From contig CAAEON010000020.1 of assembly GCA_900757615.1 (NCBI GenBank), positions 1-31,057 on the forward strand: DNA of 31,057 nt, in the 5' to 3' direction. Source of the DNA: an uncultured Collinsella sp. Lineage in GTDB: Bacteria > Actinomycetota > Coriobacteriia > Coriobacteriales > Coriobacteriaceae. Below the pieces are notes generated by a model. The model searched no databases, had not been told where the DNA came from, and worked only from the letters and a program-made list of their open reading frames with translations. The position numbers and the translations under genes were made by a program. The number at the start of each line of letters is the position of its first letter. The first letter of the stretch is position 1. Of the stretch, positions 7,944 to 15,782 are shown piece by piece.

Positions 7944-8567
7944 TTACTTGGTTGTTAGGGTTAGCAGGTCGTTGGGGGTTTTGAGGTTGTAGGTGGCGTT
8001 TGGGATGTCTTGGTGTGATCCCCATGCCGCTCTGGCAAAACTGACCCCTGCCGAAGTTGCGCATTGTTCGTCGTAGACGGTGTCGCCAACGTAGACGACG
8101 TTGCCAGGATTCGCGCCCGTACGCCGGAGATATTCGAGCATGGGTGCGGGTGCGGGTTTATGTTCGGTTGTGTCTTCGACAAGGATGATGTGCTCAAAAT
8201 ACTTATCGAAACCAAGGGGTGCAATTTCTTTTGTGTATTCGTCGCGCGCACGTGAGGAGACGATGCCAAGTTTGCAGCCGCTATCGGCGAGTGTTGCGAT
8301 GACTTCAAGCAAACCTGGAAACACGCTGATGGTGCTTTTAAAGCTGGCGGCAACTTGGCACCAGCGATCCAACGTTGCCTGCGAGTAGATTCCAAGTTTC
8401 TCAAGGGCATCCTTGCCGGGTATGCCGAGGGCAAATTCAAGCTCGTGTCGGGGGAGCGTTTTGCCGGTCTCTTCTTGGACAATCTGGACAAGCGATGATA
8501 GAACGCTTTCTTCTGTATCTGCCAATGTCCCATCAACGTCAAATACGATATGGTCAAAGTGCTTCAT
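7944..8567 (-). CDS. HAD-family phosphatase (Gph/PgmB-like)
   Basis: Haloacid-dehalogenase superfamily hydrolase of 207 residues with a helical cap, probably cytoplasmic and active on a small phosphate ester. Motif I is FDVDGTLAD (nucleophile Asp10, acid/base Asp12), motif II is the Ser in GIVSSRA, motif III is the Lys in EHKPAP, and motif IV is YVGDTVYDE. The order and spacing fit phosphoglycolate phosphatase or pyrophosphatase PpaX-like proteins, but the substrate cannot be fixed from sequence. The start is preceded by AGGAGA. It stands alone, with a likely separate AraC-type regulator upstream on the same strand. Confidence 0.88.
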   Translation of the reverse strand: MKHFDHIVFDVDGTLADTEESVLSSLVQIVQEETGKTLPRHELEFALGIPGKDALEKLGIYSQATLDRWCQVAASFKSTISVFPGLLEVIATLADSGCKLGIVSSRARDEYTKEIAPLGFDKYFEHIILVEDTTEHKPAPAPMLEYLRRTGANPGNVVYVGDTVYDEQCATSAGVSFARAAWGSHQDIPNATYNLKTPNDLLTLTTK

Positions 8568-8623
8568 ATGATTTCTCCTCTCTGTTGTTTGCCTGCAAGT
8601 TTGATGTAGTGACAGAAGAAGGG

Positions 8624-9562
8624 TTAGCGGGATTTCTGCCTGGTGCTATCGAGATTCTGCCTCGCTGCTCGATAGCTCGAAGGAGTGCACCCCATTTGTT
8701 CTTTAAATACCTGGCCAAGATGGCTTGCTGTTATAAATCCGCATTGGCGCGCGACTGTCTGGACCGTTCGCGTGGTGTGTGTCAAAAGTTCGCAAGCACG
8801 GTTTACGCGATATGCGCGCAGGTATGCCGCCGGGGTCGTTCCTGCGCAAGCTTCGATAATGCGGTAACACTCTCTTTCGCTTACGCCGGCTGCAGATGCC
8901 ATCTGGGGCACATCTATAGCGGCTGCATAGTTTGCGCGGATATAGTCCAGGATTGCCTTGAACTGTACGTCGCGGTTGGTCATCCAAGAGGCGTTGTCGG
9001 AGGAAAAGAGCGGTTCGGCCTTGGCGTAAATCTGAATCCAGAGCTCTGACAAGCTATTCCGAAGCGCCATCTCGTTCTGCGGCCGTTGAAGGTCGTGGTT
9101 AAAGGAACTCTTTAGCAAATCGATAAAGGGCATATCGTCGGGGTTGGTGGGCGACCATTTGAGCACATCGACGCCTCGACATTGCAGCAAAGGATTGATA
9201 TAGCGCTTTTGAAGGCGTCCCGCGGGATCGCCGAGCATCGACGGCTGAAAGATATGCAACATTTGAATGGCTGGTGCCGAATTGGGTGATTGCAGCGTGC
9301 TGTGCAAAACGCCGCCGTTGATAAAGCCGGCGGACCCTTCCTCAAAGCGTACGTGCTCATGAGCCGCGCGCGTTCGATAGTCAATCGCTCCCTGTTCCAT
9401 GTAGAAAAGCTCAACTTCGGAATGCCAGTGCCAGGGGACGGAATTGCCCGGATAGCGAGCGAATTCTGCGCGTTCGGCAATATAGGGCCAGTCTTCGGCG
9501 GTCTCGGGAAACGCTTCCTCGCGTCCTCCACGGTGCAATTCTATGTGATCCATGTTTCGCAT
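8624..9562 (-). CDS. AraC-family transcriptional regulator with cupin domain
   Basis: Regulator of 312 residues. The N-terminal cupin has the metal-type HWHSE pattern (about residues 45-49) followed by a beta-rich sensor; the C-terminal AraC domain has two helix-turn-helix units (from about 218: VPQMASAAGVSERECYRII, then TVQTVARQCGFITASHLGQV) and ends with the typical GCTPSSYR. Such proteins usually activate sugar or surface-stress genes. No target is evident beside it: the HAD gene downstream is 57 bases away on the same strand. No clear Shine-Dalgarno site is seen, so the start could be the Met at 9553 instead. Confidence 0.88.
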   Translation of the reverse strand: MRNMDHIELHRGGREEAFPETAEDWPYIAERAEFARYPGNSVPWHWHSEVELFYMEQGAIDYRTRAAHEHVRFEEGSAGFINGGVLHSTLQSPNSAPAIQMLHIFQPSMLGDPAGRLQKRYINPLLQCRGVDVLKWSPTNPDDMPFIDLLKSSFNHDLQRPQNEMALRNSLSELWIQIYAKAEPLFSSDNASWMTNRDVQFKAILDYIRANYAAAIDVPQMASAAGVSERECYRIIEACAGTTPAAYLRAYRVNRACELLTHTTRTVQTVARQCGFITASHLGQVFKEQMGCTPSSYRAARQNLDSTRQKSR

Positions 9563-9587
9563 GGCATCAGTATAAAGCGCGATGGGC

Positions 9588-9797
9588 TTAGATTGCTCTT
9601 GCCTGTTCGGGGAACGCCTTGTCTAGGGATGCTTGGAGCTTTTCGAAGGATGCTCGTAAGTTGAGGCTCTGATCGGCTGAGCGCTTGGTTTTTGTGGTGG
9701 AGGAGTCGAGGAGACCGTTTCTCTGTGTCGGGGGGAAGGAGAAAAGGTTTGCATGTTTTAGGGATGGCTGCCGTGCTACGGCATTGGAAGAATGCAT
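9588..9797 (-). CDS. Possible small protein of unknown function (69 aa)
   Basis: A short open frame whose ATG lies ten bases after GAGGAGG, a good ribosome-binding site, and which ends 25 bases before the AraC gene on the same strand. The product has a Ser/Thr/Lys-rich middle and an amphipathic C-terminal helix (SFEKLQASLDKAF). I recognise no family. The GAGGAGG could instead belong to the end of a decayed frame upstream, so this may be a chance ORF or a remnant. Confidence 0.25.
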   Translation of the reverse strand: MHSSNAVARQPSLKHANLFSFPPTQRNGLLDSSTTKTKRSADQSLNLRASFEKLQASLDKAFPEQARAI

Positions 9798-10050
9798 GCT
9801 TATGCGGCCTCCTCGATGTCCACCAAAAGATTGCGCACGGGGTGTGCTGCTAGGCCCCGTGCGTTGGCAGTATTATGCCGTGGCTGCTGCAAAGAAGCGC
9901 TAAAGAAAGGCTTAACCTGGTTTGGTGTTACGATGAAACTGCAGGTCAGAGGTATCGAGTAACACTCTTGAAAGGTTTTGAGCTTAAGGGCTTTCTAAGG
10001 TTTGTGACGTGGATGTGGCGCGGACGTGCGTAGCGTGTGAATGCTCGCTG
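9798..10050. other. Spacer without recognisable gene
   Basis: Spacer between the small ORF and the 3' end of the Nudix-Vsr gene. I see only short frames with no family resemblance and no strong terminator. Confidence 0.4.
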
Positions 10051-11037
10051 TTAGCGCTGCGGCTCTGTGGCGCGCACCTGCTCGATGACCTTTTCCATCG
10101 TGGCGTCGATGCGGTCTTTTTTGAGTTCGCATTCCCAGATGGTTATGGGCGTCCAGCCCATTTGAGTGAGCGCTGCCACAGCAGCACGGTCGCGCTCGAC
10201 GTTGCGACGGAACTTTGCCTCCCAAAACTCAACGTTGCGCTTGGGCTGGCTTGGGTTGCACTTGGGGCAGCGGTGCCAAAAGCAACCGTTGACGAAGATG
10301 GCGATCTTGCGGCCGGGGAAGGCGATGTCGGGCTTGCCGGGTACCTTCCATTCCAAACGATAGCCCGTAAGGCCCGCGGCCCGTAGGCGCTGACGTACGA
10401 GCAGCTCGGGCTTGGTGTTGGCGCGCTTGTTGCCCTTCATGGACTTTTTGATGGCGGCGCGACGGCGGACCAGTTCGCGCTCGTCAGCGGAGAGGTCCGA
10501 GGTATCGATGCCGTCGAGCAGACCGGGCTTGGGACGCTTTTTGCTGCGGCGTTTAGGTGCGCGCTTGGGTTTGGTGGCGGGTTTGTCGGTTGTGTTGGGC
10601 GCGGCGTCATCGGCGGAGCTTGCCTCAAGCCGATCTTCCTTTAACTCAATCAGAGCATCAATGAGCCCCTTGTCGGCGGGCATCCATTCCACCGTGGCAA
10701 GCGAGGTGCGTGGAATCCAGCGGATATCAAGCTGGCGGTCGTGTTTCTGGGGCTCATCGGATTCATCGGCGAGCGAGCAGTAGTAACACTCCATGGAGAG
10801 ATGAAAATCGGGGTAGTCATACTCAACGGTGTAGAAATCACGCAGGTTGGTGACTTTTACCTGTAGCTCTTCCATAAGCTCGCGGCGCACGGCGTCTTCG
10901 GGTGTCTCGCCGCGCAGAAGTTTGCCGCCCGGGAACTCCCATAGTCCCTGCATGTTGCCGTAGCCGCGCTGCACGGCAAGCAGCTCGTCAGATCCTTCCT
11001 TGCGAATGATCCCAGCGGCAACATGAACAGTCTTCAA
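10051..11037 (-). CDS. Nudix hydrolase fused to a Vsr-like very short patch endonuclease
   Basis: A 328-residue two-domain protein. Residues 5-134 are a MutT-like Nudix domain with the full Nudix box GGKLLRGETPEDAVRRELMEEL (38-59, split here by no gap), expected to clean 8-oxo-dGTP or related nucleotides. Residues 135-195 are a Lys/Arg/Pro-rich linker. Residues 196-328 match Vsr mismatch endonucleases: catalytic Asp in PGKPDIAF (237), FVNGCFWHRC (248-257), NVERDR (279-284) and WECEL (301-305), with Cys257/Cys260/Cys303 as probable zinc ligands. The His equivalent to E. coli His64 is Asn250. The start is TTG after GAGAGAGGG. No Dcm-type methylase lies in the window. Domain calls are firm; joint function is inferred. 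Confidence 0.88.
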   Translation of the reverse strand: MKTVHVAAGIIRKEGSDELLAVQRGYGNMQGLWEFPGGKLLRGETPEDAVRRELMEELQVKVTNLRDFYTVEYDYPDFHLSMECYYCSLADESDEPQKHDRQLDIRWIPRTSLATVEWMPADKGLIDALIELKEDRLEASSADDAAPNTTDKPATKPKRAPKRRSKKRPKPGLLDGIDTSDLSADERELVRRRAAIKKSMKGNKRANTKPELLVRQRLRAAGLTGYRLEWKVPGKPDIAFPGRKIAIFVNGCFWHRCPKCNPSQPKRNVEFWEAKFRRNVERDRAAVAALTQMGWTPITIWECELKKDRIDATMEKVIEQVRATEPQR

Positions 11038-11072
11038 CAGGAGCCCTCTCTCAACATCAACACATGGCAGAC

Positions 11073-11106
11073 TACGCTTACCTTACGCAACGGTAAGGCA
11101 AGCGTA
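11073..11106. promoter_or_regulatory. Inverted repeat operator candidate between Nudix-Vsr and ABC genes
   Basis: 14-bp arms (TACGCTTACCTTAC and GTAAGGCAAGCGTA) with one mismatch and a six-base spacer. It contains four CTTAC/GTAAG words, the last two 11 bp apart, so a dimeric or tetrameric regulator could bind one face. It lies in the 144-bp divergent spacer. Confidence 0.5.
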
Positions 11107-11181
11107 AGCCATATCGATGGTAGCCGACTCGGCTCCTTGCGACTATAGATGCCGTAGACTAATCGCAAGAAAGGACTCGGT

Positions 11182-11967
11182 ATGCAAACCACGCAAACGG
11201 CGACCCCGGTACTGGAGGTCGCGCATCTCGAAAAGGTATATGGAGCACTGGGCAACGTGACCCGCGCGCTCAACGATGTCAGCTTTACCGTCAACCGCGG
11301 CGAATTCGTCGGCATCATGGGCGCCTCGGGCTCGGGCAAGTCGACGTTGCTCAACTGCGTGTCGACCATCGATAGCGCCACAAGTGGCACGATCCGCATC
11401 AACGGGCAGGACGTAACGCGCATGAAACAAGCCAAGCTCTCGCAGTTCCGCCGCGAGGAGCTGGGCTTTATCTTCCAGGACTCCAACCTGCTCGATACGC
11501 TCACGGCACGCGAGAACATCGCCCTGCCGCTCACCATTGCCCGCGCAAACTCGGCAGAGATCTCGACCCGCGTGCAGGATGTGGCCGCGCGCCTGTCCAT
11601 CAGTCAGGTGCTCGACAAGTACCCCTACCAGATGTCCGGCGGCCAGCAGCAGCGCGTTGCCGCGGCTCGCGCGCTCGTCACCGACCCCACCATGATCATG
11701 GCCGACGAGCCCACCGGCGCCCTCGATTCCAAGAGCGCCCGCCTGCTGCTCGAGAGCCTGGAGGCCCTGAATCGCCGCCTGCGCGCCACCGTGCTCATGG
11801 TCACGCACGACAGCTTTGCCGCCAGCTACACGAGCCGTGTGCTGTTTATTCGCGACGGCAAGATCTTCACCGAGCTGCGCCGCGGCGACACCGACCGCCG
11901 AGAGTTCTTCGACCGCATTATGGAGGTCGTTGCCATGATGGGCGGTGAGGGCTCCGATGCTCTGTAA
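11182..11967 (+). CDS. ABC transporter ATP-binding protein (BceA/MacB-like)
   Basis: ATPase of 261 residues that would power the FtsX-type permease encoded next. Walker A GASGSGKST is at 47-55, the Q-loop Gln at 99 (FIFQDSN), the signature MSGGQQQR at 151-158, Walker B MIMADEPTGALD at 171-182, and the H-loop His at 209. The sequence belongs to the LolD/MacB/BceA group, which moves or frees peptides and lipids at the membrane rather than pumping sugars. The start follows AAGAAAGGA. It overlaps the permease gene by 11 bases, so the two are translated together. No BceRS-like two-component pair is beside them. Confidence 0.92.
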   Translation: MQTTQTATPVLEVAHLEKVYGALGNVTRALNDVSFTVNRGEFVGIMGASGSGKSTLLNCVSTIDSATSGTIRINGQDVTRMKQAKLSQFRREELGFIFQDSNLLDTLTARENIALPLTIARANSAEISTRVQDVAARLSISQVLDKYPYQMSGGQQQRVAAARALVTDPTMIMADEPTGALDSKSARLLLESLEALNRRLRATVLMVTHDSFAASYTSRVLFIRDGKIFTELRRGDTDRREFFDRIMEVVAMMGGEGSDAL

Positions 11968-14158
11968 ACTCGCTTGGGGTAACGTCCGCCGCGCCGGCCG
12001 CGATTACCTTGTCTACTTGCTGACGCTCACCCTGGGTGTCACGGTCTTCTATGCCTTCAATACCGTCTCGATGCAGGTCGACATTGCCGGCATCAAGGAG
12101 GAGGGACTGTCCGAGCTCATGGGCAGCATGCTCGGTTACCTGACGTACTTTTTGGCCGGCGTCATGGCCTTTTTGATGGTGTATGCCAACAACTTCATCA
12201 TGAAGCGCCGCAAAAAGGAGTTCGGCCTGTACCAGGTGCTCGGCATGCGCCGCGGGCGCGTCGCCACGATCATGGCGCTCGAGACCGTGATCGTTTCGGT
12301 CGGCGCCTTTGTCGCCGGCATTGTGCTGGGCGTGGGGCTCTCCCAGCTCATGACATTCTTTACGGCCTCGCTCTTTAAGACACAGATCGCTAATTTCCAC
12401 TTCTTTTTCTCGGTGCATGCGTTCAACCTGACCCTTGCCTGCATGCTCGTGATGTTTGTGCTTACGCTACTGCTGAACCTTCGCGCCGTGCGCCGTACCA
12501 AGCTCATCGAGCTTATGGGCGCCGAGCGGCGCAACGAGAGCATCAAGACGCGCAACCCCTGGATTGCGATCGCCATCTTTGTCGTGGGCGTGGTGCTGGT
12601 GGGCGTGGCCTATTACCGCCTGTTGCGCGATGGGTTCCCGCTCACCGCGACGGAGGGTAAGCTGCAGGAGGCCATGAACCAGTTTGGTATCACCACGGCC
12701 ATGGTTACGGTGGGTACCTTTGCCCTGTTCTGGGGCCTTTCGGGCATGCTTATCAAGCTGCTGCAGAGCCTGCGCAGCGTGTATTGGCGCGGCCTCAACA
12801 TGTTTACCGTGCGCCAGCTTGCGGCCAAGGTCAACACGGTGTGCTTTTCGATGGGCGTTATCGCGATGATCCTGTTTCTGGCCATTACCTCGGTGACCTG
12901 CGGTATGTCGATCGCCAACGTGATGAACGAAAACCTCGAGCGCTATAACCCTGTTGACGTGTCTCAGACGTATGTCTATTACACGCCCGAAACGCTCGAC
13001 TACTACAAGGAGTATGTCAATCCGTCTGAGGCCGATCGCATGGTGCTGGCCGATGCAACGGTCGATTTGTACGCTGCATGGCATGGCGAGCGCAAGTCGG
13101 CGGACAACAACGATGAGACAGGCAAGAAGGTCAATATCGCCGATGTTGCCGGTGAGCATGTGCAGATCGATTCGTATCTGAGTTACCCGCTTGGCGGCTC
13201 GGGCCCCTCGGTGGTGGCGGGTGAGATGTGCAAGGCCATGGGAGAAAAGCTTCCCAAGGCGCTCGAGGGAAGCAACGCCGATGCGATGGGTCTGTATGTG
13301 ACGCCGGCGAGCCAGTACAACAAACTGCGCCAGATGATGGGCGAGGAGCCGGTGAGCATTGGCCGCGACCAGTATCTGCTCACGTGTGATATGGGCGGTG
13401 AGCTGGGCGACCTGTACACCAAGTATATGGCTGGCGGCCATGCCCTCACCTTGGGCGGGCATGAGCTCAAGCCCGCAACCGATAAGTCGGACGAGGACAC
13501 GGCGGCCATCGCCAACTCGGCGATGGGCAGCAATCCCGGTACCGTGGTCGTAGCCGATGAGCTGCTGTCCCAGCTTAATCTGCAGCCGTATTCCAGTAAT
13601 CTGCTCGTTAATTACAAACAGGGTATGGATACGACCGAGGCAGACGAGAGCATTAAATACACCTTGCTCGATAATCTGCTCGTTGACGGCAAGGAGCCGG
13701 GGTCGTGGGGAGTCTTCATCATGCGTTCCGAGATGTACACGCAAGCAGCGCAGATGAACGGCATGATTAGCTATCTGGCCATCTACATTGGCTTTGTACT
13801 GGTCGTTGCGTGCGCGGCAATCCTATCGATCCAGCAGCTCTCCAATGTGGCCGACGGCAGCCGCAGCTATCGTGTGCTGGCACAGATTGGCTGTGACGAC
13901 CGCCAGATTCGCCATTCGGTGATGGCGCAGCAAGCGGTATTCTTCCTGTTCCCGCTGGCAGTGGGCCTGGCGCACTCCTTTGTGGCGCTCAAGGTGATCA
14001 TCGAGCTGGTGAGCATATTCGGAGATATGAGCATCGCCGGCACCGTGGGCCTCACCTGCGCGATTTTCCTGGCGGCCTATGGTGGCTACTTCCTGGTAAC
14101 GTACCTCATGAGCGCCGGCATGGTACAAGCTGCCATCGCCACCCGCTACAGCGAGTAA
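11957..14158 (+). CDS. FtsX-domain ABC transporter permease (BceB-like)
   Basis: Membrane protein of about 733 residues. One TM segment near 17-37 is followed by FtsX-type clusters (about 59-175 and 205-305), a large polar loop of roughly 270 residues (about 315-590) predicted outside the cell, and three final TM segments. This is the layout of BceB/YtrF-type permeases, which sense or remove antimicrobial peptides with their large loop. It is somewhat longer than B. subtilis BceB. The ATG at 11957 follows GGTGAGG and overlaps the ATPase gene; an in-frame GTG at 11945 is less likely. It ends at a strong terminator. Peptide-antibiotic resistance is the likely role, inferred from family only. 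Confidence 0.88.
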   Translation: MLCKLAWGNVRRAGRDYLVYLLTLTLGVTVFYAFNTVSMQVDIAGIKEEGLSELMGSMLGYLTYFLAGVMAFLMVYANNFIMKRRKKEFGLYQVLGMRRGRVATIMALETVIVSVGAFVAGIVLGVGLSQLMTFFTASLFKTQIANFHFFFSVHAFNLTLACMLVMFVLTLLLNLRAVRRTKLIELMGAERRNESIKTRNPWIAIAIFVVGVVLVGVAYYRLLRDGFPLTATEGKLQEAMNQFGITTAMVTVGTFALFWGLSGMLIKLLQSLRSVYWRGLNMFTVRQLAAKVNTVCFSMGVIAMILFLAITSVTCGMSIANVMNENLERYNPVDVSQTYVYYTPETLDYYKEYVNPSEADRMVLADATVDLYAAWHGERKSADNNDETGKKVNIADVAGEHVQIDSYLSYPLGGSGPSVVAGEMCKAMGEKLPKALEGSNADAMGLYVTPASQYNKLRQMMGEEPVSIGRDQYLLTCDMGGELGDLYTKYMAGGHALTLGGHELKPATDKSDEDTAAIANSAMGSNPGTVVVADELLSQLNLQPYSSNLLVNYKQGMDTTEADESIKYTLLDNLLVDGKEPGSWGVFIMRSEMYTQAAQMNGMISYLAIYIGFVLVVACAAILSIQQLSNVADGSRSYRVLAQIGCDDRQIRHSVMAQQAVFFLFPLAVGLAHSFVALKVIIELVSIFGDMSIAGTVGLTCAIFLAAYGGYFLVTYLMSAGMVQAAIATRYSE

Positions 14159-14195
14159 CAAGCGGGCAAAACCGTCGCAAAATCAGAGCGAATAA

Positions 14196-14230
14196 CCGCC
14201 GCGAAGGGAGTCCAGCTCCCTTCGCGGCGG
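14196..14230. terminator. Terminator after the ABC permease gene
   Basis: A perfect 15-bp stem, CCGCCGCGAAGGGAG with 14216-14230, loop TCCAG, then TATTTT. It forms the left border of the structured element that follows. Confidence 0.85.
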
Positions 14231-14260
14231 TATTTTGCGTATCTAGAGCATCTCAGATGC

Positions 14261-14379
14261 AAGTGAGTAGGCTTTTTTGGATCTGCCGAGCACATCGCGG
14301 CAAGTGCTCAATAAAATCGCAGGTCAGGGCTGTGGCGTTTTGAGGTGTGCTCGGCATCCCGCCAAAAGCCTACTCACTT
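14261..14379. ncRNA. Structured intergenic element, copy A
   Basis: A 119-base element repeated at 28223-28341 (105/119 identical, no gaps). The outer stem AAGTGAGTAGGCTTTT pairs with 14364-14379 (16 bp). An inner stem at 14285-14294 pairs with 14346-14355, and a central hairpin TCGCAG/CTGTGG sits at 14317-14335. GAGCAC (14288-14293) can pair either with GTGCTC at 14304 or with the one at 14347, so two folds compete. Copy B keeps all of this. It may be a structured RNA, a bidirectional regulatory hairpin or a small mobile palindrome; no product is known to me. Confidence 0.6.
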
Positions 14380-14393
14380 GGTTTTACTGCTAG

Positions 14394-14434
14394 AAAACCG
14401 CCGCGAGGGAAAGTAGCTCCCTCGCGGCGGTTTT
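14394..14434. terminator. Bidirectional terminator on the right of element A
   Basis: A 17-bp perfect stem (14394-14410 with 14418-14434) with A-runs and T-runs at its base. It lies between the plus-strand ABC operon and the minus-strand LuxR gene. Confidence 0.8.
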
Positions 14435-14452
14435 TGGCGTTTGCCCAGATAA

Positions 14453-14489
14453 AACCTGCCAAAATAAACCTGTCCCTTTTTGGCAGGTT
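14453..14489 (-). terminator. GGGACAG hairpin, probable terminator of the LuxR gene
   Basis: 12-bp stem (14453-14464 with 14478-14489); on the minus strand the loop begins AGGGACAGG and the 3' arm ends in TTTTAT. It overlaps the LuxR stop codon. A near-identical element lies inverted at 30706-30744, and 49 bases (14436-14484) recur exactly at 28396-28444. Confidence 0.7.
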
Positions 14490-15453
14490 ATCGCTTCCAA
14501 AAGTGGAGGATGAGTGTCGTGCGGTTTTGCTGCTCAGTTTTGACCAGGATGTTGTGGATATGGGTCTTGACGGTGCCCACGGCAAGGAAGAGCTCGTCAG
14601 CGATCTCTTGGTTCGATTTGCCCAACACAACCAGGCGCATGACTTCGGTCTCGCGGTTGGAGAGCTTGTAGGCGTTGCGGTAGAAGGGCATCTGCTCTTC
14701 GATGTGTCGATCAAGATCGCTGACGTTCTTTTCCTCGGGTGCCTCCTGCATGCGAATCGAAAGCACGTGATAGGCGTAGATAACCAGCAGAATCGCAAAG
14801 TAGCACGCAAAGATGTTCTCGCTAAAGTTGCGCTCGGATAAGTACAGCTGCAGCCAGGAGGGTGCCAGGCTCATGGGAACAACAAGGATGTTGTAGAAAT
14901 CCTCGGCAACGATGCACCCGACCAGAATGGCGCCGATAATGAGGTGCTTTCGTTGATTGTTGACGCGCGCCTTAAGCTCGACCTGTGTGCTTTTATGCGC
15001 CGTCCAAAAGATATAGAGCCCCACAAATACAAGGAATGCCTGACGTATCGTGTAGTAGAGCCATTGATGCATGGGGCCGTAGGGGACAGCGACAATGATC
15101 AGCAGCTCGCTCAGGAAGAACGTTGCGACGGGAATAACAAACTGCTTTTTTGAATGTTTGTCGAGCAAGTCCATGGCGATGAGCCAAATAAAAGCTTGTG
15201 AAGCGGTTGCCACAAGCGTCCGCAACACAGGCATGGTAATTGAGTAATAGTCGCTGGCTGGAAAACTCTGGTTTTGCAACGTGTATTCAAAAAAGAAGAT
15301 CTCGGTCATCTCGATGGCATAGCAAATAAAAACGCCGCTGCCATAGATAAAGAAGCGTCGACGAGACGAGGCATAGGCGGCAAGCGAAAGCACTGCCGTC
15401 ACAATACAAATCAGGAGTATCGCTAGGGTATAGAAGAACATTAGAGTGTTCAT
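14488..15453 (-). CDS. Membrane-anchored LuxR-family regulator (7-TM sensor type)
   Basis: About 321 residues. Roughly seven hydrophobic segments fill residues 1-225, and a LuxR/NarL-type helix-turn-helix closes the protein (LSNRETEVMRLVVLGKSNQE, then TVKTHIHNI and KTEQQNR). It should sit in the membrane and bind DNA directly, a design common in Coriobacteriia. It is a paralogue of the regulator at 22307, sharing IAED.Y.IL, YLSERN.SEN and the C-terminal domain. It is divergent from putrescine carbamoyltransferase, so control of the agmatine genes is likely. The ATG at 15453 has GGTGG before it and starts the first TM segment; 15468 is an alternative start. Confidence 0.87.
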   Translation of the reverse strand: MNTLMFFYTLAILLICIVTAVLSLAAYASSRRRFFIYGSGVFICYAIEMTEIFFFEYTLQNQSFPASDYYSITMPVLRTLVATASQAFIWLIAMDLLDKHSKKQFVIPVATFFLSELLIIVAVPYGPMHQWLYYTIRQAFLVFVGLYIFWTAHKSTQVELKARVNNQRKHLIIGAILVGCIVAEDFYNILVVPMSLAPSWLQLYLSERNFSENIFACYFAILLVIYAYHVLSIRMQEAPEEKNVSDLDRHIEEQMPFYRNAYKLSNRETEVMRLVVLGKSNQEIADELFLAVGTVKTHIHNILVKTEQQNRTTLILHFWKR

Positions 15454-15569
15454 CTGCCACCGTCCCATCTCATTTATCTATGGCCGAGTCCTGTATATCT
15501 TGTGGGATATAGACGTCTCAACCCTTCGTTACATTGCGGATTAGGCGCTGAGATACAGCATAGCCGTAT

Positions 15570-15659
15570 ACCGTTCGCGGTTCCAGATAGTAAACCCCCT
15601 GCAAGCTGGCTACCTGCGGGTTTATATTGGTTTAGAGGGGGTGTAACTCCGTGAACGGT
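15570..15659. promoter_or_regulatory. 90-nt dyad upstream of putrescine carbamoyltransferase
   Basis: ACCGTTCGCGG (15570-15580) pairs with CCGTGAACGGT (15649-15659). Inside, TAAACCC (15591-15597) can pair with GGGTTTA (15618-15624), or ACCCCCT (15594-15600) with AGGGGGT (15636-15642), but not both. The left arm is also a short palindrome, ACCG-TTCG-CGGT, which recurs upstream of the amidohydrolase gene. It may be an operator for a LuxR regulator, an RNA switch, or both. Confidence 0.5.
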
Positions 15660-15782
15660 CTTTAATCCCGAATAAACTAGGTAAAAATTGCATACGGGTG
15701 AATGATGGTCTTGTCAACACGAGGCGTGATGTTCGAGCGTCTCATAGTAATAGTCGGCAAGACCGGCGGAAAGGAAATCGAC

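Noticed and set aside
12467..13744. A 425-residue minus-strand frame opposite the ABC permease
   Set aside because: Antisense to a clear BceB-like gene; His/Arg-rich, without recognisable domains.
14347..14841. Frame sharing the peptide KINLSLFG with a frame at 30469-30966
   Set aside because: The similarity comes from translation of the GGGACAG hairpin repeat present at both loci, not from a protein family.
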